NCBI GenBank assembly: GCA_937860145.1
Contig: CALMBF010000178.1
Span: 1 to 43,167, forward strand
Direction of reading: 5' to 3'
Source: an uncultured Geobacter sp.
Lineage (GTDB): Bacteria; Desulfobacterota; Desulfuromonadia; Geobacterales; DSM-12255
DNA: 43,167 nt
The notes below the pieces were generated by a model. It had not been told where the DNA came from. It searched no databases and saw nothing but the letters and a program-made list of their open reading frames with translations. Positions 16,934-24,729 of the stretch are shown in pieces; positions within the stretch are counted from its first letter, which is position 1, and each line of letters starts with the position of its first letter. The position numbers and the translations under genes were made by a program.

Positions 16934-17737
16934 ATGGGAAAGTGGGTGCTGAGCATTGTTCTTCCGCTCACCGTGCTGCTCGGCATGGGCGGTTGCGCCA
17001 TCAACAAGGGAGATGTCCAGGGGTTCAACCTGATCTCCGTCGAGGAAGAGAAGCAGCTTGGTGACAAGTTTGCCCTCGAAGTCGAGAAGCAGCACAAGGT
17101 TTCACCGGACAGGGAGACTACCGCCTATGTGGACCGTATCGGCAGACGGCTGCTGGCCAGCGCCCGCGAAGTGCAGTTCCCCTACACCTTCAAGGTCGTG
17201 GTCGATGACAGCATCAACGCCTTTGCCGTGCCCGGGGGGCACATCTATGTCAACACGGGGCTCATCAAGGCGGCGACGAGCGAGGATGAAGTCGCTGCCG
17301 TCATGGCCCACGAGATCAACCATGCCGTTGCCCGCCATGGGACACGGCAGATGACCCAGCAGTACGGCTATTCCCTGGTCCTTCAACTCCTCCTCGGCGA
17401 CAATCCCGGCATGCTGACCCAACTGGCCTCGTCACTGTTCGGCACGGCAGGCACCATGGCCTACAGCCGGAGCATGGAGAACCAGGCAGACTATCTCGGC
17501 GTGGAAACCATGGCCAAGGCGGGGTACAACCCGAACGGCATGCTCACCTTCTTCACCAAGCTCAATGCCATGTCAGGGCAGCAAAGCTCTCAGGTCGAAA
17601 AGTTCTTCTCGTCCCATCCCGAGACAAGTGAACGGCTCGGGAACGTGAAAGCCGCCATTGCCCAGCTGCCGCCGATGAAGTACAGCGGAGCGCAGGACAG
17701 AAACGAGTTTGCACGGATCAAGGCACGGGTGAACTGA
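16934..17737 (+). CDS. M48-family lipoprotein metalloprotease
   Basis: A 267-residue zinc protease related to LoiP/YcaL/BepA-type M48 enzymes. A lipoprotein signal peptide ends in the lipobox 'LGMGGC'. The zinc motif HEINH has His126 and His130, and the third ligand Glu is in 'NQADYLG'-type helix 'RSMENQADY'. ATG 16934 is chosen because AAGGAGG is 6 bases upstream; ATG 16928 abuts that site. Such proteases sit at the outer membrane facing the periplasm and clear misfolded envelope proteins. It ends at a strong bidirectional terminator shared with pepF. Confidence 0.9.
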   Translation: MGKWVLSIVLPLTVLLGMGGCAINKGDVQGFNLISVEEEKQLGDKFALEVEKQHKVSPDRETTAYVDRIGRRLLASAREVQFPYTFKVVVDDSINAFAVPGGHIYVNTGLIKAATSEDEVAAVMAHEINHAVARHGTRQMTQQYGYSLVLQLLLGDNPGMLTQLASSLFGTAGTMAYSRSMENQADYLGVETMAKAGYNPNGMLTFFTKLNAMSGQQSSQVEKFFSSHPETSERLGNVKAAIAQLPPMKYSGAQDRNEFARIKARVN

Positions 17738-17753
17738 AGACGTGCTTGACCCC

Positions 17754-17798
17754 TGAGACGAAAAAAGGCCCGTTTTCAACGGGCCTTTTTTCGTCTCA
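17754..17798. terminator. Bidirectional terminator with 21-bp perfect stem
   Basis: Left arm 17754-17774 and right arm 17778-17798 are perfect reverse complements around a TTC loop. The core is GGCCCGTT/AACGGGCC flanked by A6/T6 tracts, so it gives a GC stem plus U-run in both directions. It serves the M48 gene (+) and pepF (-); the pepF stop codon (17796-17798) lies inside the right arm. Confidence 0.93.
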
Positions 17799-19565
17799 GA
17801 GCAATGCCTTCAACTCTTCTATCAATCCGGCAAGGATATCGTATCCCTGCTGCCAGAAGCCGGGAGCGGAGATATCGATCCCCGCCAGTGCCGCGGTATC
17901 GAAGGGCGAGCGTGACCCTCCGCTGGAGAGAACAGCTTCGTAGCCGGGGATGAATGCGTCCCCCCTGGCCAGGTATTCCCGGTAGAGGGCAAGCACCAGG
18001 AGTTCGGCGAACGTGTAGGAGTAGCAGTAGAAGCGGGTATGGATGAAGTGGGAGATATAGCTCCACCCCCAGCGGTAGGCGTCGATCGTCTCGACGGCAG
18101 TGCCGAAGAGCCTGCCGTTCTCTTCGAGCCAGATGTCGCAGATGCGGGTATCGGTGAGCAGGCCGTTCTTCCGCTCCAGATGCAGTCGCTCTTCGAAACG
18201 GGTCAGAACCACCTGGCGGCAGGTCGTGGCGATGATATCCTCGATCTTGGCGCAGAGCAGGGCGATTTTCACCGCCGGGTCGCGTTCCCTGTCCAGCATC
18301 TGCCGGGTGAGGAGCATTTCGCCGAATACCGAAGCGGTCTCCGCGAGCGGCAGGGGGGCGTGGTAGTTGATCATGGTCTGCCTGCCTGAGAGGACGAAAT
18401 GGAGTCCGTGTCCCAGTTCGTGGGCAAGGGTGGCCACATCCCGCAGGTTCGAGGTGAAGTTGAGCAGTACGTAGGGGGGGAGGGAAGGGGTCATCCCCAT
18501 ACAGAAGGCACCGCCGCTCTTCCCTGTCCGCGGATAGGCGTCGATACGTCCCTCCGTGAAAAAGGCTTCCAGAACCGGGCGATACGCCGGGTTGAAGGCG
18601 CCATAGGCGGCGAGGACCAGTTCCCTGGCCTCTTCCAGGGTGTACTGCCTGGGGCAGTCGGCAACCGGCGCATAGATGTCGGTGTTCTTCAGCCTGTCGA
18701 GGCCGAGAATCCTGGCCTTGAGCCGGAAATACTCCTGGGCCAGAGGGTAGTTTGCCTCAGTTACCGACATCAGCTGCTGCACGACCTCGCTGGACAGTTC
18801 GTTGCCGATATTGGTCGGGTCCATCGGGTGGGAGTAGCCGCGCAGTTCCATCTCCTGGGCATGGTCGAGGGCGATCGTGTTGAAGACCGTGCCGTAGACC
18901 AGGCTGTTCTCCCCGTGCCTCTCCAGAAACAGGGAAAAAGCCCGTTCCCTGACAGCCGGGTCGGCATGATGGAGGAGGCCCAGCAGTTCTTCACCGGTAA
19001 AATCGCGCTGTGCCCCCTCGAACTCCATGGTGAAGGTGAACGATGCGGACAACTCGTCGAAAAGGCGGCTGAAAGCGGAACAGCCGGTGAGGTCCTTCTG
19101 CTTGAGGAGCTGCTCCTCCCTCTCCGGCAACGTGTGGCGGCTGAACTTGCGGATACTGGCCATGTAATGGCGGTAATTGGCCAGGAGCGGGGCATCGAGG
19201 AGTTCGGTGAAACGCTCTTCCGTCAGCGCCATGATTTCAAGGTCAAAGAAGAGGAGTTCGCGGGAGAGACGGTTACCCGCCTCCATGGCCTGCTGGGAAA
19301 GCTTTTTCGCCTCATCGCTCCCCGAATCGGCGGCAAAGAGAAGGTGGGCGTAATACTGGGGCTTGAGAGCCTGTTCCTGCAGTTTTTCGTACCTCTCAAG
19401 CGCCAGTCGAAGGCCGTCGGGGTCGAGTCGGGCAATGTTCCCCCGATATTCGCTGCCAAAGGCGAGGGCTGCCTGCAGGGCACGTTCCAGTTCGCCGGAA
19501 AATCCAGTGGCGGGGTCCGGGAGTACGGGGTCGAGCGTCCAGGTTACCAGGTTCGCGTTACTCAT
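17796..19565 (-). CDS. pepF: Oligoendopeptidase F (M3 family)
   Basis: A 589-residue cytoplasmic zinc oligopeptidase of the PepF/M3 family. The zinc motif 'HELGHGLHF' has His382 and His386, with the downstream Glu in 'ETASVFGEMLL'. The length matches PepF. It cleaves short peptides of roughly 6-17 residues. ATG 19565 was chosen because GGAGG lies 7 bases upstream; an in-frame ATG 11 codons earlier has no such site and falls in the upstream terminator hairpin. It stands alone between two terminators. Confidence 0.92.
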   Translation of the reverse strand: MSNANLVTWTLDPVLPDPATGFSGELERALQAALAFGSEYRGNIARLDPDGLRLALERYEKLQEQALKPQYYAHLLFAADSGSDEAKKLSQQAMEAGNRLSRELLFFDLEIMALTEERFTELLDAPLLANYRHYMASIRKFSRHTLPEREEQLLKQKDLTGCSAFSRLFDELSASFTFTMEFEGAQRDFTGEELLGLLHHADPAVRERAFSLFLERHGENSLVYGTVFNTIALDHAQEMELRGYSHPMDPTNIGNELSSEVVQQLMSVTEANYPLAQEYFRLKARILGLDRLKNTDIYAPVADCPRQYTLEEARELVLAAYGAFNPAYRPVLEAFFTEGRIDAYPRTGKSGGAFCMGMTPSLPPYVLLNFTSNLRDVATLAHELGHGLHFVLSGRQTMINYHAPLPLAETASVFGEMLLTRQMLDRERDPAVKIALLCAKIEDIIATTCRQVVLTRFEERLHLERKNGLLTDTRICDIWLEENGRLFGTAVETIDAYRWGWSYISHFIHTRFYCYSYTFAELLVLALYREYLARGDAFIPGYEAVLSSGGSRSPFDTAALAGIDISAPGFWQQGYDILAGLIEELKALL

Positions 19566-19585
19566 TGGTTCGGCCTCCTTCAATG

Positions 19586-19610
19586 AAAAAGGGGACAACC
19601 GTCCCCTTTT
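19586..19610 (-). terminator. Terminator after the 50-residue gene
   Basis: A 10-bp stem AAAAGGGGAC / GTCCCCTTTT with a 4-base loop, followed on the minus strand by a T-run. It lies between the 50-residue small gene and pepF. It would end the small transcript and separate it from pepF; it also works weakly on the plus strand. Confidence 0.75.
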
Positions 19611-19682
19611 CCTGTCGCATCATATCTGTCTGCTCGCCCCTGCACCATCCAGCAACAGCCGGACGACCTGGCGGCGGGCGGC

Positions 19683-19835
19683 CTAGATGAAGAGTTGATC
19701 CTCGTTCTCTTCAGCGCTGGTGTTGTTTTCCTTGCTGGCGTTGATCAGCAGGACTGCGGCAATGCCCGCAGCCAGGCCGGTAATGAATGAGAGAACGATT
19801 GTTCCGGTTCCGATGCCACTTTGATTTTGTTCCAC
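19683..19835 (-). CDS. 50-residue single-TM small protein
   Basis: A short gene with a GTG start at 19835 and TAG at 19683-19685. The product has a polar N-terminus with 'NQSGIGTGT', a hydrophobic helix of about 20 residues containing 'GLAAGIAAVLL', and an acidic Asn/Glu-rich tail 'NASKENNTSAEENEDQLFI'. The Gly-spaced helix resembles YtxH-type proteins, but the match is loose. A possible AGGCAGGT site is 8-9 bases upstream of the GTG. It is followed by its own terminator at 19586, which supports a real, separately transcribed gene. Confidence 0.62.
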   Translation of the reverse strand: MEQNQSGIGTGTIVLSFITGLAAGIAAVLLINASKENNTSAEENEDQLFI

Positions 19836-20012
19836 GGTACGTACCTGCCTTTCGGTTTTATTGGAATAACTGTAGCTGACAGTAACCTATGACAATCATT
19901 TCCCTGTACATACTGATACCAGAAACATTCCGGCATTGTAAAGGGGAGGATTACGTTTCCCCTGAAAATATTTTGTCACTCTGGGTACAGACGGTCCAAA
20001 AGTTGAGCCTCG

Positions 20013-20045
20013 TTGGTAACACATCGATGAGATGTGCTATATAAT
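20013..20045 (+). promoter_or_regulatory. Promoter with operator-like inverted repeat
   Basis: A perfect TATAAT lies at 20040-20045, 47 bases before the YvlD-like start. The best -35 is TTGGTA at 20013-20018, but its spacing (21) is long. An inverted repeat CACATC-N5-GATGTG (20020-20036) fills the spacer, where a repressor or activator would act. The weak -35 plus dyad suggests regulated expression. Confidence 0.5.
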
Positions 20046-20091
20046 ACTGTGAAACGGTTGCGGTTCACCGACACGTACGGAAAGGTTACCA

Positions 20092-20442
20092 TTGAACAAC
20101 CTCATAATCAAATGGATCATCAACAGCACTGCCCTCCTGGTCGTTGCCCACCTTGTCCCCGGCATCGTCATCGACGACTGGGTCACCGTATTCGTGGCAG
20201 CAGTGGTTCTCGGACTCCTCAATGCCTTCCTCAGGCCGATCCTCATCCTGCTCACCCTGCCGGTAACGGTGCTCTCCCTCGGACTGTTCACGCTGTTCAT
20301 CAATGCCTTCCTGTTCTCCCTGGCCGCAAAACTGGTCAGCGGTTTCCATGTGTCAGGATTCAGCCAGGCGTTTTTCGGCGCGTTCATCTTCAGCCTGGTG
20401 AGTTTCCTGCTCAGTTTTTTCGTCTCCTCCGACAGGAGATAA
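20092..20442 (+). CDS. YvlD/phage-holin-4-family membrane protein
   Basis: A 116-residue protein with four hydrophobic helices covering almost the whole chain and little else. 'LNAFLRPILILLTLPVTVLSLGLFTLFINAF' is the hallmark of the Phage_holin_4_2 (PF04020, YvlD) family, split here by the family pattern 'RPIL...LPVT...G'. The family is widespread in chromosomes and is not evidence of a prophage. The TTG at 20092 follows GGAAAGG. It has the promoter with dyad at 20013-20045 and is 35 bases before the cupredoxin gene. A role in envelope stress has been proposed for some relatives; here it is unknown. Confidence 0.85.
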   Translation: MNNLIIKWIINSTALLVVAHLVPGIVIDDWVTVFVAAVVLGLLNAFLRPILILLTLPVTVLSLGLFTLFINAFLFSLAAKLVSGFHVSGFSQAFFGAFIFSLVSFLLSFFVSSDRR

Positions 20443-20477
20443 CGCTGGTCTGAACGTTCATACCCCGGAGGTCCATC

Positions 20478-20885
20478 ATGAAAAAATGTATCCTGATTAC
20501 CCTGCTGTTTGTCATGTCAAGCCTGACCCACGCGGCCGACACCGTCAAAAAGACCGTTCGTGCCACGATCGACAAGGATGGCGTGCAGAGGGTCGCCCTG
20601 GTCGGTGGCAGCTACTTCTTCGATCCGGCCCGCATCATCGTCAGGGTCAACGTTCCGGTTGAACTCTCCGTGCGCAAGGAACCCGGGATGGTGCCGCACA
20701 ATATCGTCATCAGCGCGGTGAATGCCGGTATCGATTTCGACGAGGAGATGAAGACCGAGCCGAAGGTCATCAGGTTCACGCCTACCAAGGTCGGCAGTTA
20801 CCCCATCTACTGCAGTAAAAAACTTCTCTTTTTCGAAAGTCACCGGGAAAAGGGGATGGAGGGGATGCTGGAAGTCGTGGAGTAG
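20478..20885 (+). CDS. Periplasmic cupredoxin-domain protein
   Basis: A 135-residue exported protein: signal peptide with cleavage after 'THA' (residue 19), then one cupredoxin beta-sandwich. Candidate type 1 copper ligands are His74 ('VPHNIV'), Cys112 ('YCSKK'), His122 and Met127 ('SHREKGM'). The Cys-His spacing (10) is longer than in azurin or plastocyanin and closer to cytochrome oxidase/EfeO-like cupredoxins. It probably carries electrons or binds copper in the periplasm. A consensus ribosome-binding site CCGGAGG precedes ATG 20478. A terminator follows at 20911. Confidence 0.85.
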   Translation: MKKCILITLLFVMSSLTHAADTVKKTVRATIDKDGVQRVALVGGSYFFDPARIIVRVNVPVELSVRKEPGMVPHNIVISAVNAGIDFDEEMKTEPKVIRFTPTKVGSYPIYCSKKLLFFESHREKGMEGMLEVVE

Positions 20886-20910
20886 GTCATGAGGGTCAGT
20901 CTGTAAAAAA

Positions 20911-20934
20911 AACAGGGGGCGATCGCCCCCTGTT
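20911..20934. terminator. Bidirectional terminator (24-base palindrome)
   Basis: A perfect palindrome beginning AACAGGGGGCGAT at 20911 and ending CCCCCTGTT at 20934. On the minus strand it is followed by a run of eight T (complement of 20903-20910), making a strong terminator for the RRM gene; on the plus strand it ends the cupredoxin transcript. Confidence 0.85.
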
Positions 20935-20941
20935 CTCGTGC

Positions 20942-21271
20942 TCACTGCTTTCGTCCGGACCCGCCGCCGGGGCCGGCCCTCCTCGGACGGCTGACGCCGG
21001 GCCTCTGGGGGCTTTTCTGCGGTTTCTGCTCCCTGGCCTCGGATACAGAAATGATCCGCCCCTCGACCAGCGCGCCGTCGAGGCAGTTGATCGCTTCGAT
21101 CGCCTCGCCCACCGTGGTCATCTTCACGTAGCCGCACCCCTTGGACTTGCCGCTGACGGGGTCGGTGATGAGATGGACCGACTGGACGGTGCCGGCAACG
21201 GCGAAGAGACGGTGCAGATCATCCTCGGTTATTTCATAGGGGAGACTCCCCACATACAGCTCTCTGCGCAT
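20942..21271 (-). CDS. RRM-domain RNA-binding protein
   Basis: A 109-residue protein with one RNA recognition motif: RNP2 'LYVGSL' (residues 5-10) and RNP1 'KGCGYVKM' (44-51), where the usual aromatic before Gly is Cys. A basic Arg/Pro/Gly-rich tail (from about residue 82) resembles the glycine-rich RRM proteins of cyanobacteria and proteobacteria, thought to bind mRNA in the cytoplasm. It starts 3 bases after the nitroreductase stop and ends at the palindromic terminator, so the two genes form an operon. Confidence 0.9.
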   Translation of the reverse strand: MRRELYVGSLPYEITEDDLHRLFAVAGTVQSVHLITDPVSGKSKGCGYVKMTTVGEAIEAINCLDGALVEGRIISVSEAREQKPQKSPQRPGVSRPRRAGPGGGSGRKQ

Positions 21272-21274
21272 TTT

Positions 21275-21835
21275 CTATCCTTTCCATTTTTCATAAAATA
21301 CGATTTCGTCCAGCGGCTTGCGCGGCGGACCGGCCTTGGCCTCGCCCAGCGGATAGCCGAGGGGGAAGAGGCCGACGATCCTCACGCCGGGAGGTATGTC
21401 GAGGAGGTCACCGAGTTTCTCCTCGTCGAACACCCCGACAAAAACGCTCCCCAGGCCGACTGCGTGGGCAGCCAGCATGAGGTTTTCCGCTGCGATGCCC
21501 ATGTCGGTCAGGTAGTAGGCCTGCCCGGCCATTTCTCCCGACTGTTCCGGGACGGCGCAGGCGACGATGACGACAGGTGCTTCTGCCAGTGCCTTCATGG
21601 CGGGATTCATCTTGTATCCGCGGGGAGAGAAGTAGGACTCCACGAAGGAGAGTTCGCTTATGGCAGCCCTGACTTCCGGATCCTGAACCACGACGAGACG
21701 CCAGCACTGCATGTTCGCCCATGACGGGGCCATGCGCACCGCCTCGAGAACGGCCTGGAGCTTTTCCGGCTCCACCGGACGATCGGAGAACTTACGGACG
21801 CTTCGGCGTGTTGCGAGAGCTTCAAGTGTATCCAT
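21275..21835 (-). CDS. Nitroreductase-family FMN oxidoreductase
   Basis: A 186-residue FMN protein of the nitroreductase family: '[12 protein letters not shown]' near the N-terminus binds FMN phosphate, '[16 protein letters not shown]' is the second FMN/substrate segment, and '[22 protein letters not shown]' is the conserved C-terminal helix. It reduces nitro-compounds, quinones or flavins with NAD(P)H in the cytoplasm; the natural substrate is unknown. A canonical AAGGAGG precedes ATG 21835. It is followed closely by the RRM gene. Confidence 0.9.
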   Translation of the reverse strand: MDTLEALATRRSVRKFSDRPVEPEKLQAVLEAVRMAPSWANMQCWRLVVVQDPEVRAAISELSFVESYFSPRGYKMNPAMKALAEAPVVIVACAVPEQSGEMAGQAYYLTDMGIAAENLMLAAHAVGLGSVFVGVFDEEKLGDLLDIPPGVRIVGLFPLGYPLGEAKAGPPRKPLDEIVFYEKWKG

Positions 21836-21941
21836 GTGGCAACCTCCTTGTATTCATGTGAAATGACACCTGCTGCAGGCTGCTGCAACAATACTGCGTT
21901 ATGGCCCGCCAGGCGAGGAAAAAATAAGCCTTTGTGAGTGG

Positions 21942-21960
21942 TTTGCACCGATGGTGCAAA
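21942..21960. repeat. Perfect 8-bp inverted repeat
   Basis: TTTGCACC-GAT-GGTGCAAA lies between the MFS stop (21979) and the nitroreductase promoter region. No T-run follows on either strand. It could be a transcript-end hairpin for the MFS gene or an operator for the nitroreductase-RRM operon about 105 bases downstream. Confidence 0.6.
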
Positions 21961-21978
21961 AGCGAATCCCGCGGTTCG

Positions 21979-23259
21979 TCAGGCCTCACCCGACGGCGTG
22001 CCATCCTCCATGCAGAAGGAGAGCAGGAAGCCGGCGGCAAGAAACCCCGCCCCTATGGCGAAGCTTATGGTAGAAGCCCGGCCGGGATAGAGTTCCCCGG
22101 GGAACCGGTCCTTGACCGATGCCACCAGTTGCGGTCCTCCGACCCCGGCGGCAGACCACGCGGTAAGTATTGCGCCGTAGACGGCCGGCATGAGGCGGGT
22201 GCCGAAGATGTCGACGACGAAGGACGGCATGGTGCCGAATCCACCGCCATAGCAGAGCAGAACGTAGCAGACCAGGGCGGCGAAAAGCCACGGCGTTCTG
22301 ACGTAGATGAGGAAGATGAACGCCACGGCCTGTGTGCCAAGCAGCAGATTGAAGGTTCTCTTTCTCCCGATCCGGTCAGACAACCCGCCCCAGAAAAATC
22401 TGCCGATGCCGTTGAACAGGGAACTGGCGGCGATCAGGGTAGCACCGTGTCCTGCCAGGGCAGCAGGGGAGAGGGAGGGGTCAGCTCCCTTGACGACATC
22501 CTGAAACAGCGGGGACTGGAAACCGATGATGGCGATACCGGCGATGATGTTGCAGAAGAATATCACCCACATGAGCAGGAACTGACGGGAGATGAGGGCA
22601 GCGGAGATCGAGCCGTACCGGCTTGCCACCTCTTTCGTCACCGGACCTGCGGCTTCATGTCCGGTGGGGTGCCAACCCTCGGGAGGATTGGCGATCGCTC
22701 CTGCCAGCAGGAGGGTCAGCAGAATGAAGAGGAGGCCCACAACGGCAAAGGCCGTCATCAGGTTGCCGTCAGTCAGAGCCAGCAGCAGGGGGGCCAGGAA
22801 CTTGGACATAACGATGGCCCCCAGGCCGAACCCCATGACCACCATGCCGGTGGCCAGCCCTTTGCGATCAGGGAACCACCGTGCGACCGTGGCAACGGGG
22901 GTGACGTACCCGAGCCCCAGGCCGGTGCCGCCGATCACGCCGTACCCCACGTACAGCAGCGAGAGTGATTGCACATGGAGAGCGACGGCCGCCAGCAGAT
23001 AGCCGCTGCCGTGCAGAACCCCTCCCCAGCGTGCAAAGAGGGTGGGGCCGAACCGTTTGAGCAGTACGCCTCCCGCTGCCGCCGAAAGACCGAGGAAACA
23101 GATGGCCAGGCTGAATGTCCAGGCGACCTGGCTGTTGCTCCAGCGGAACGATTCGCACAAAGGTCTCTGGAAGAAACTCCAGGAGTAGACCGTCCCGAGC
23201 ATGATCATGAACAGGGTGCAGACAAGGATGACGATGCGTCGGTTGGTCGTTTCCTTCAT
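21979..23259 (-). CDS. MFS transporter, oxalate/formate antiporter-like (OFA) family
   Basis: A 426-residue, 12-TM major facilitator. The N-terminus 'VLVCTLFMIMLGTVYSWS' type helix, 'YGVIGGTGLGLGYVTPVATVARWFPDRKGLATG' pattern (motif A-like loop with FPDRKG) and the C-terminal half mark it as an OFA-type monocarboxylate transporter. Its ATG at 23259 overlaps the TGA of the upstream GTPase gene; a GTG at 23262 is an alternative. The coupling implies a shared job with the cPGS-like enzyme. Substrate unknown; a small organic or phosphorylated acid is a guess. Confidence 0.87.
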   Translation of the reverse strand: MKETTNRRIVILVCTLFMIMLGTVYSWSFFQRPLCESFRWSNSQVAWTFSLAICFLGLSAAAGGVLLKRFGPTLFARWGGVLHGSGYLLAAVALHVQSLSLLYVGYGVIGGTGLGLGYVTPVATVARWFPDRKGLATGMVVMGFGLGAIVMSKFLAPLLLALTDGNLMTAFAVVGLLFILLTLLLAGAIANPPEGWHPTGHEAAGPVTKEVASRYGSISAALISRQFLLMWVIFFCNIIAGIAIIGFQSPLFQDVVKGADPSLSPAALAGHGATLIAASSLFNGIGRFFWGGLSDRIGRKRTFNLLLGTQAVAFIFLIYVRTPWLFAALVCYVLLCYGGGFGTMPSFVVDIFGTRLMPAVYGAILTAWSAAGVGGPQLVASVKDRFPGELYPGRASTISFAIGAGFLAAGFLLSFCMEDGTPSGEA

Positions 23260-24584
23260 CACGATTTCTCCGGCCGGGCCAGACGGAGAATACTCTGGCC
23301 GAGCAGGTCTCCGTCCACCTCTTCCGCTGCATAGGTCACCCGCCTGACCGGCTTGCTGCTCCGCAGGATGGCCGCCAGGTCAACGGGTGTCGCGGAGAGT
23401 ATCACATCACAGGGGACATTCTCAATGGTTGCCGCCAGGTCGCGCACCTGTTCCTCCCAGTACCCCATGGCCGGCAGTACCGGCCCGATGTGCGGCCAGG
23501 CGGCATAGACTCCGGCCAGGGATCCCACCGCGTAGGGCCGCGGGTCCACCACGGTGGCGCCGTGCTCCCGGGCCGCAGCCAGACCTGCGCCGGACGGCAT
23601 CGATCCGTGGGTGGTTGTCGGTCCGTCCTCGATCACCAGCACCCGGACCCCCTTCAGGGATGGGCCAGCAGCAACGCTCACCACCGACCTGGTGCGGATG
23701 ACCGTTGCTCCGGGGTTGGCGAGGCGGACGGAACCGGCGACACGCTCCACCGCGTCCGGAGCTGCCGCGTTAACCTTGTTGATGACGATCATTCCTGCCC
23801 TCTTCAGATTCACTTCCCCCGGGTACCACGATGTCTCGTGACCGGGGCGAAGCGGGTCGACCACCACGATCTCCAGGTCGGAGCGGAAGAAGGGGAGATC
23901 GTTGTTCCCCCCGTCCCAGATGATCACCGTCGCCTCGGCTTCGGCCCGGCGCAGGATGCGGTGGTAATCGACCCCCGCGTAAACCGTCGCACCGTGTTCC
24001 AGCAGATGTTCATACTCCTCGCGCTCCTCCAGGGTGCAGTGGTAGGCTTCAAGGTCGTCCCTGCTCGCGATACGCTCCACCGCCTGCTGCCCGAGGTCGC
24101 CGTAGGGCATGGGATGGCGTACCACTACCGGCTTCATGCCGGCAGCGGACAGGGTGTCGCAGAAGATACGCACGATCTGGCTCTTGCCGCAACCGGTACG
24201 CACGGCACAGACCGACACCACCGGCCGGCGGCTCTTCAGCATGGTGGCATGCGGGCCGATGAAGCGGAAACCTGCCCCGGCAGCAAGGACGGTGGAGGCG
24301 GTGTGCATCAATGCCTCGTGGGATATGTCGCTGTAGGCGAACACCACCTCGTCGACCCGCTTCTCCCTGATGAGAGCGACGAGGCTCTCCTCCCCGCAGA
24401 CGGGGATGCCGCGGGGATAGAGAGGACCGGCCAGTTCGGGAGGGTAGCGGCGCAGGGATATGCCGGGGATCTGTGCCGCGGTGAATGCGACCACCCGTAT
24501 TGACGGGTCCCGCCGGAACACGCAGTTGAAGTTGTGAAAATCCCTGCCGGCAGCCCCCATGATGAGTACTCTGCGTTGTTTCAT
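23259..24584 (-). CDS. Cyclic 2,3-diphosphoglycerate synthetase-like GTPase
   Basis: A 441-residue protein with an N-terminal Rossmann-like domain ('VLIMGAAGRDFHNFN') and a P-loop NTPase domain with 'RTGCGKSQ' (Walker A) and 'INKVNAA' as an N/TKxD-like guanine-recognition segment. This domain order is that of the cPGS-like family, of which the Methanothermus enzyme makes cyclic 2,3-diphosphoglycerate. Relatives in mesophilic bacteria have no proven product. It is translationally coupled to an MFS transporter. The product in a mesophile is an open question, since cDPG is otherwise linked to thermoprotection and phosphate storage in archaea. Confidence 0.75.
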   Translation of the reverse strand: MKQRRVLIMGAAGRDFHNFNCVFRRDPSIRVVAFTAAQIPGISLRRYPPELAGPLYPRGIPVCGEESLVALIREKRVDEVVFAYSDISHEALMHTASTVLAAGAGFRFIGPHATMLKSRRPVVSVCAVRTGCGKSQIVRIFCDTLSAAGMKPVVVRHPMPYGDLGQQAVERIASRDDLEAYHCTLEEREEYEHLLEHGATVYAGVDYHRILRRAEAEATVIIWDGGNNDLPFFRSDLEIVVVDPLRPGHETSWYPGEVNLKRAGMIVINKVNAAAPDAVERVAGSVRLANPGATVIRTRSVVSVAAGPSLKGVRVLVIEDGPTTTHGSMPSGAGLAAAREHGATVVDPRPYAVGSLAGVYAAWPHIGPVLPAMGYWEEQVRDLAATIENVPCDVILSATPVDLAAILRSSKPVRRVTYAAEEVDGDLLGQSILRLARPEKS

Positions 24585-24642
24585 CTTTGCCCCCGTCGGT
24601 CCGGCCCAGAGGTTCTCTGCAGGGGAGCGGACCTTCCCCTGA

Positions 24643-24695
24643 ATAATACCACAGAGAGCCGCCCTATTGACAAAAGTCTCATGAACGCTTTACTT
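24643..24695. promoter_or_regulatory. Divergent promoter region
   Basis: On the plus strand a perfect TTGACA (24667-24672) precedes the ornithine cyclodeaminase gene, but the -10 (TTACTT, 17 bases on) is poor, which suggests an activator. On the minus strand TTGTCA (complement of 24668-24673) and TATTAT (complement of 24643-24648), 19 bases apart, face the cPGS-like gene. The two -35 elements overlap. Confidence 0.38.
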
Positions 24696-24729
24696 GGTGA
24701 CAGTAGCTACACGTAACGAGGGGTCTGCC

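Noticed and set aside
20092..20442. Prophage holin
   Set aside because: The holin-4 family is mostly chromosomal YvlD-like proteins; no lysin or phage gene is nearby.
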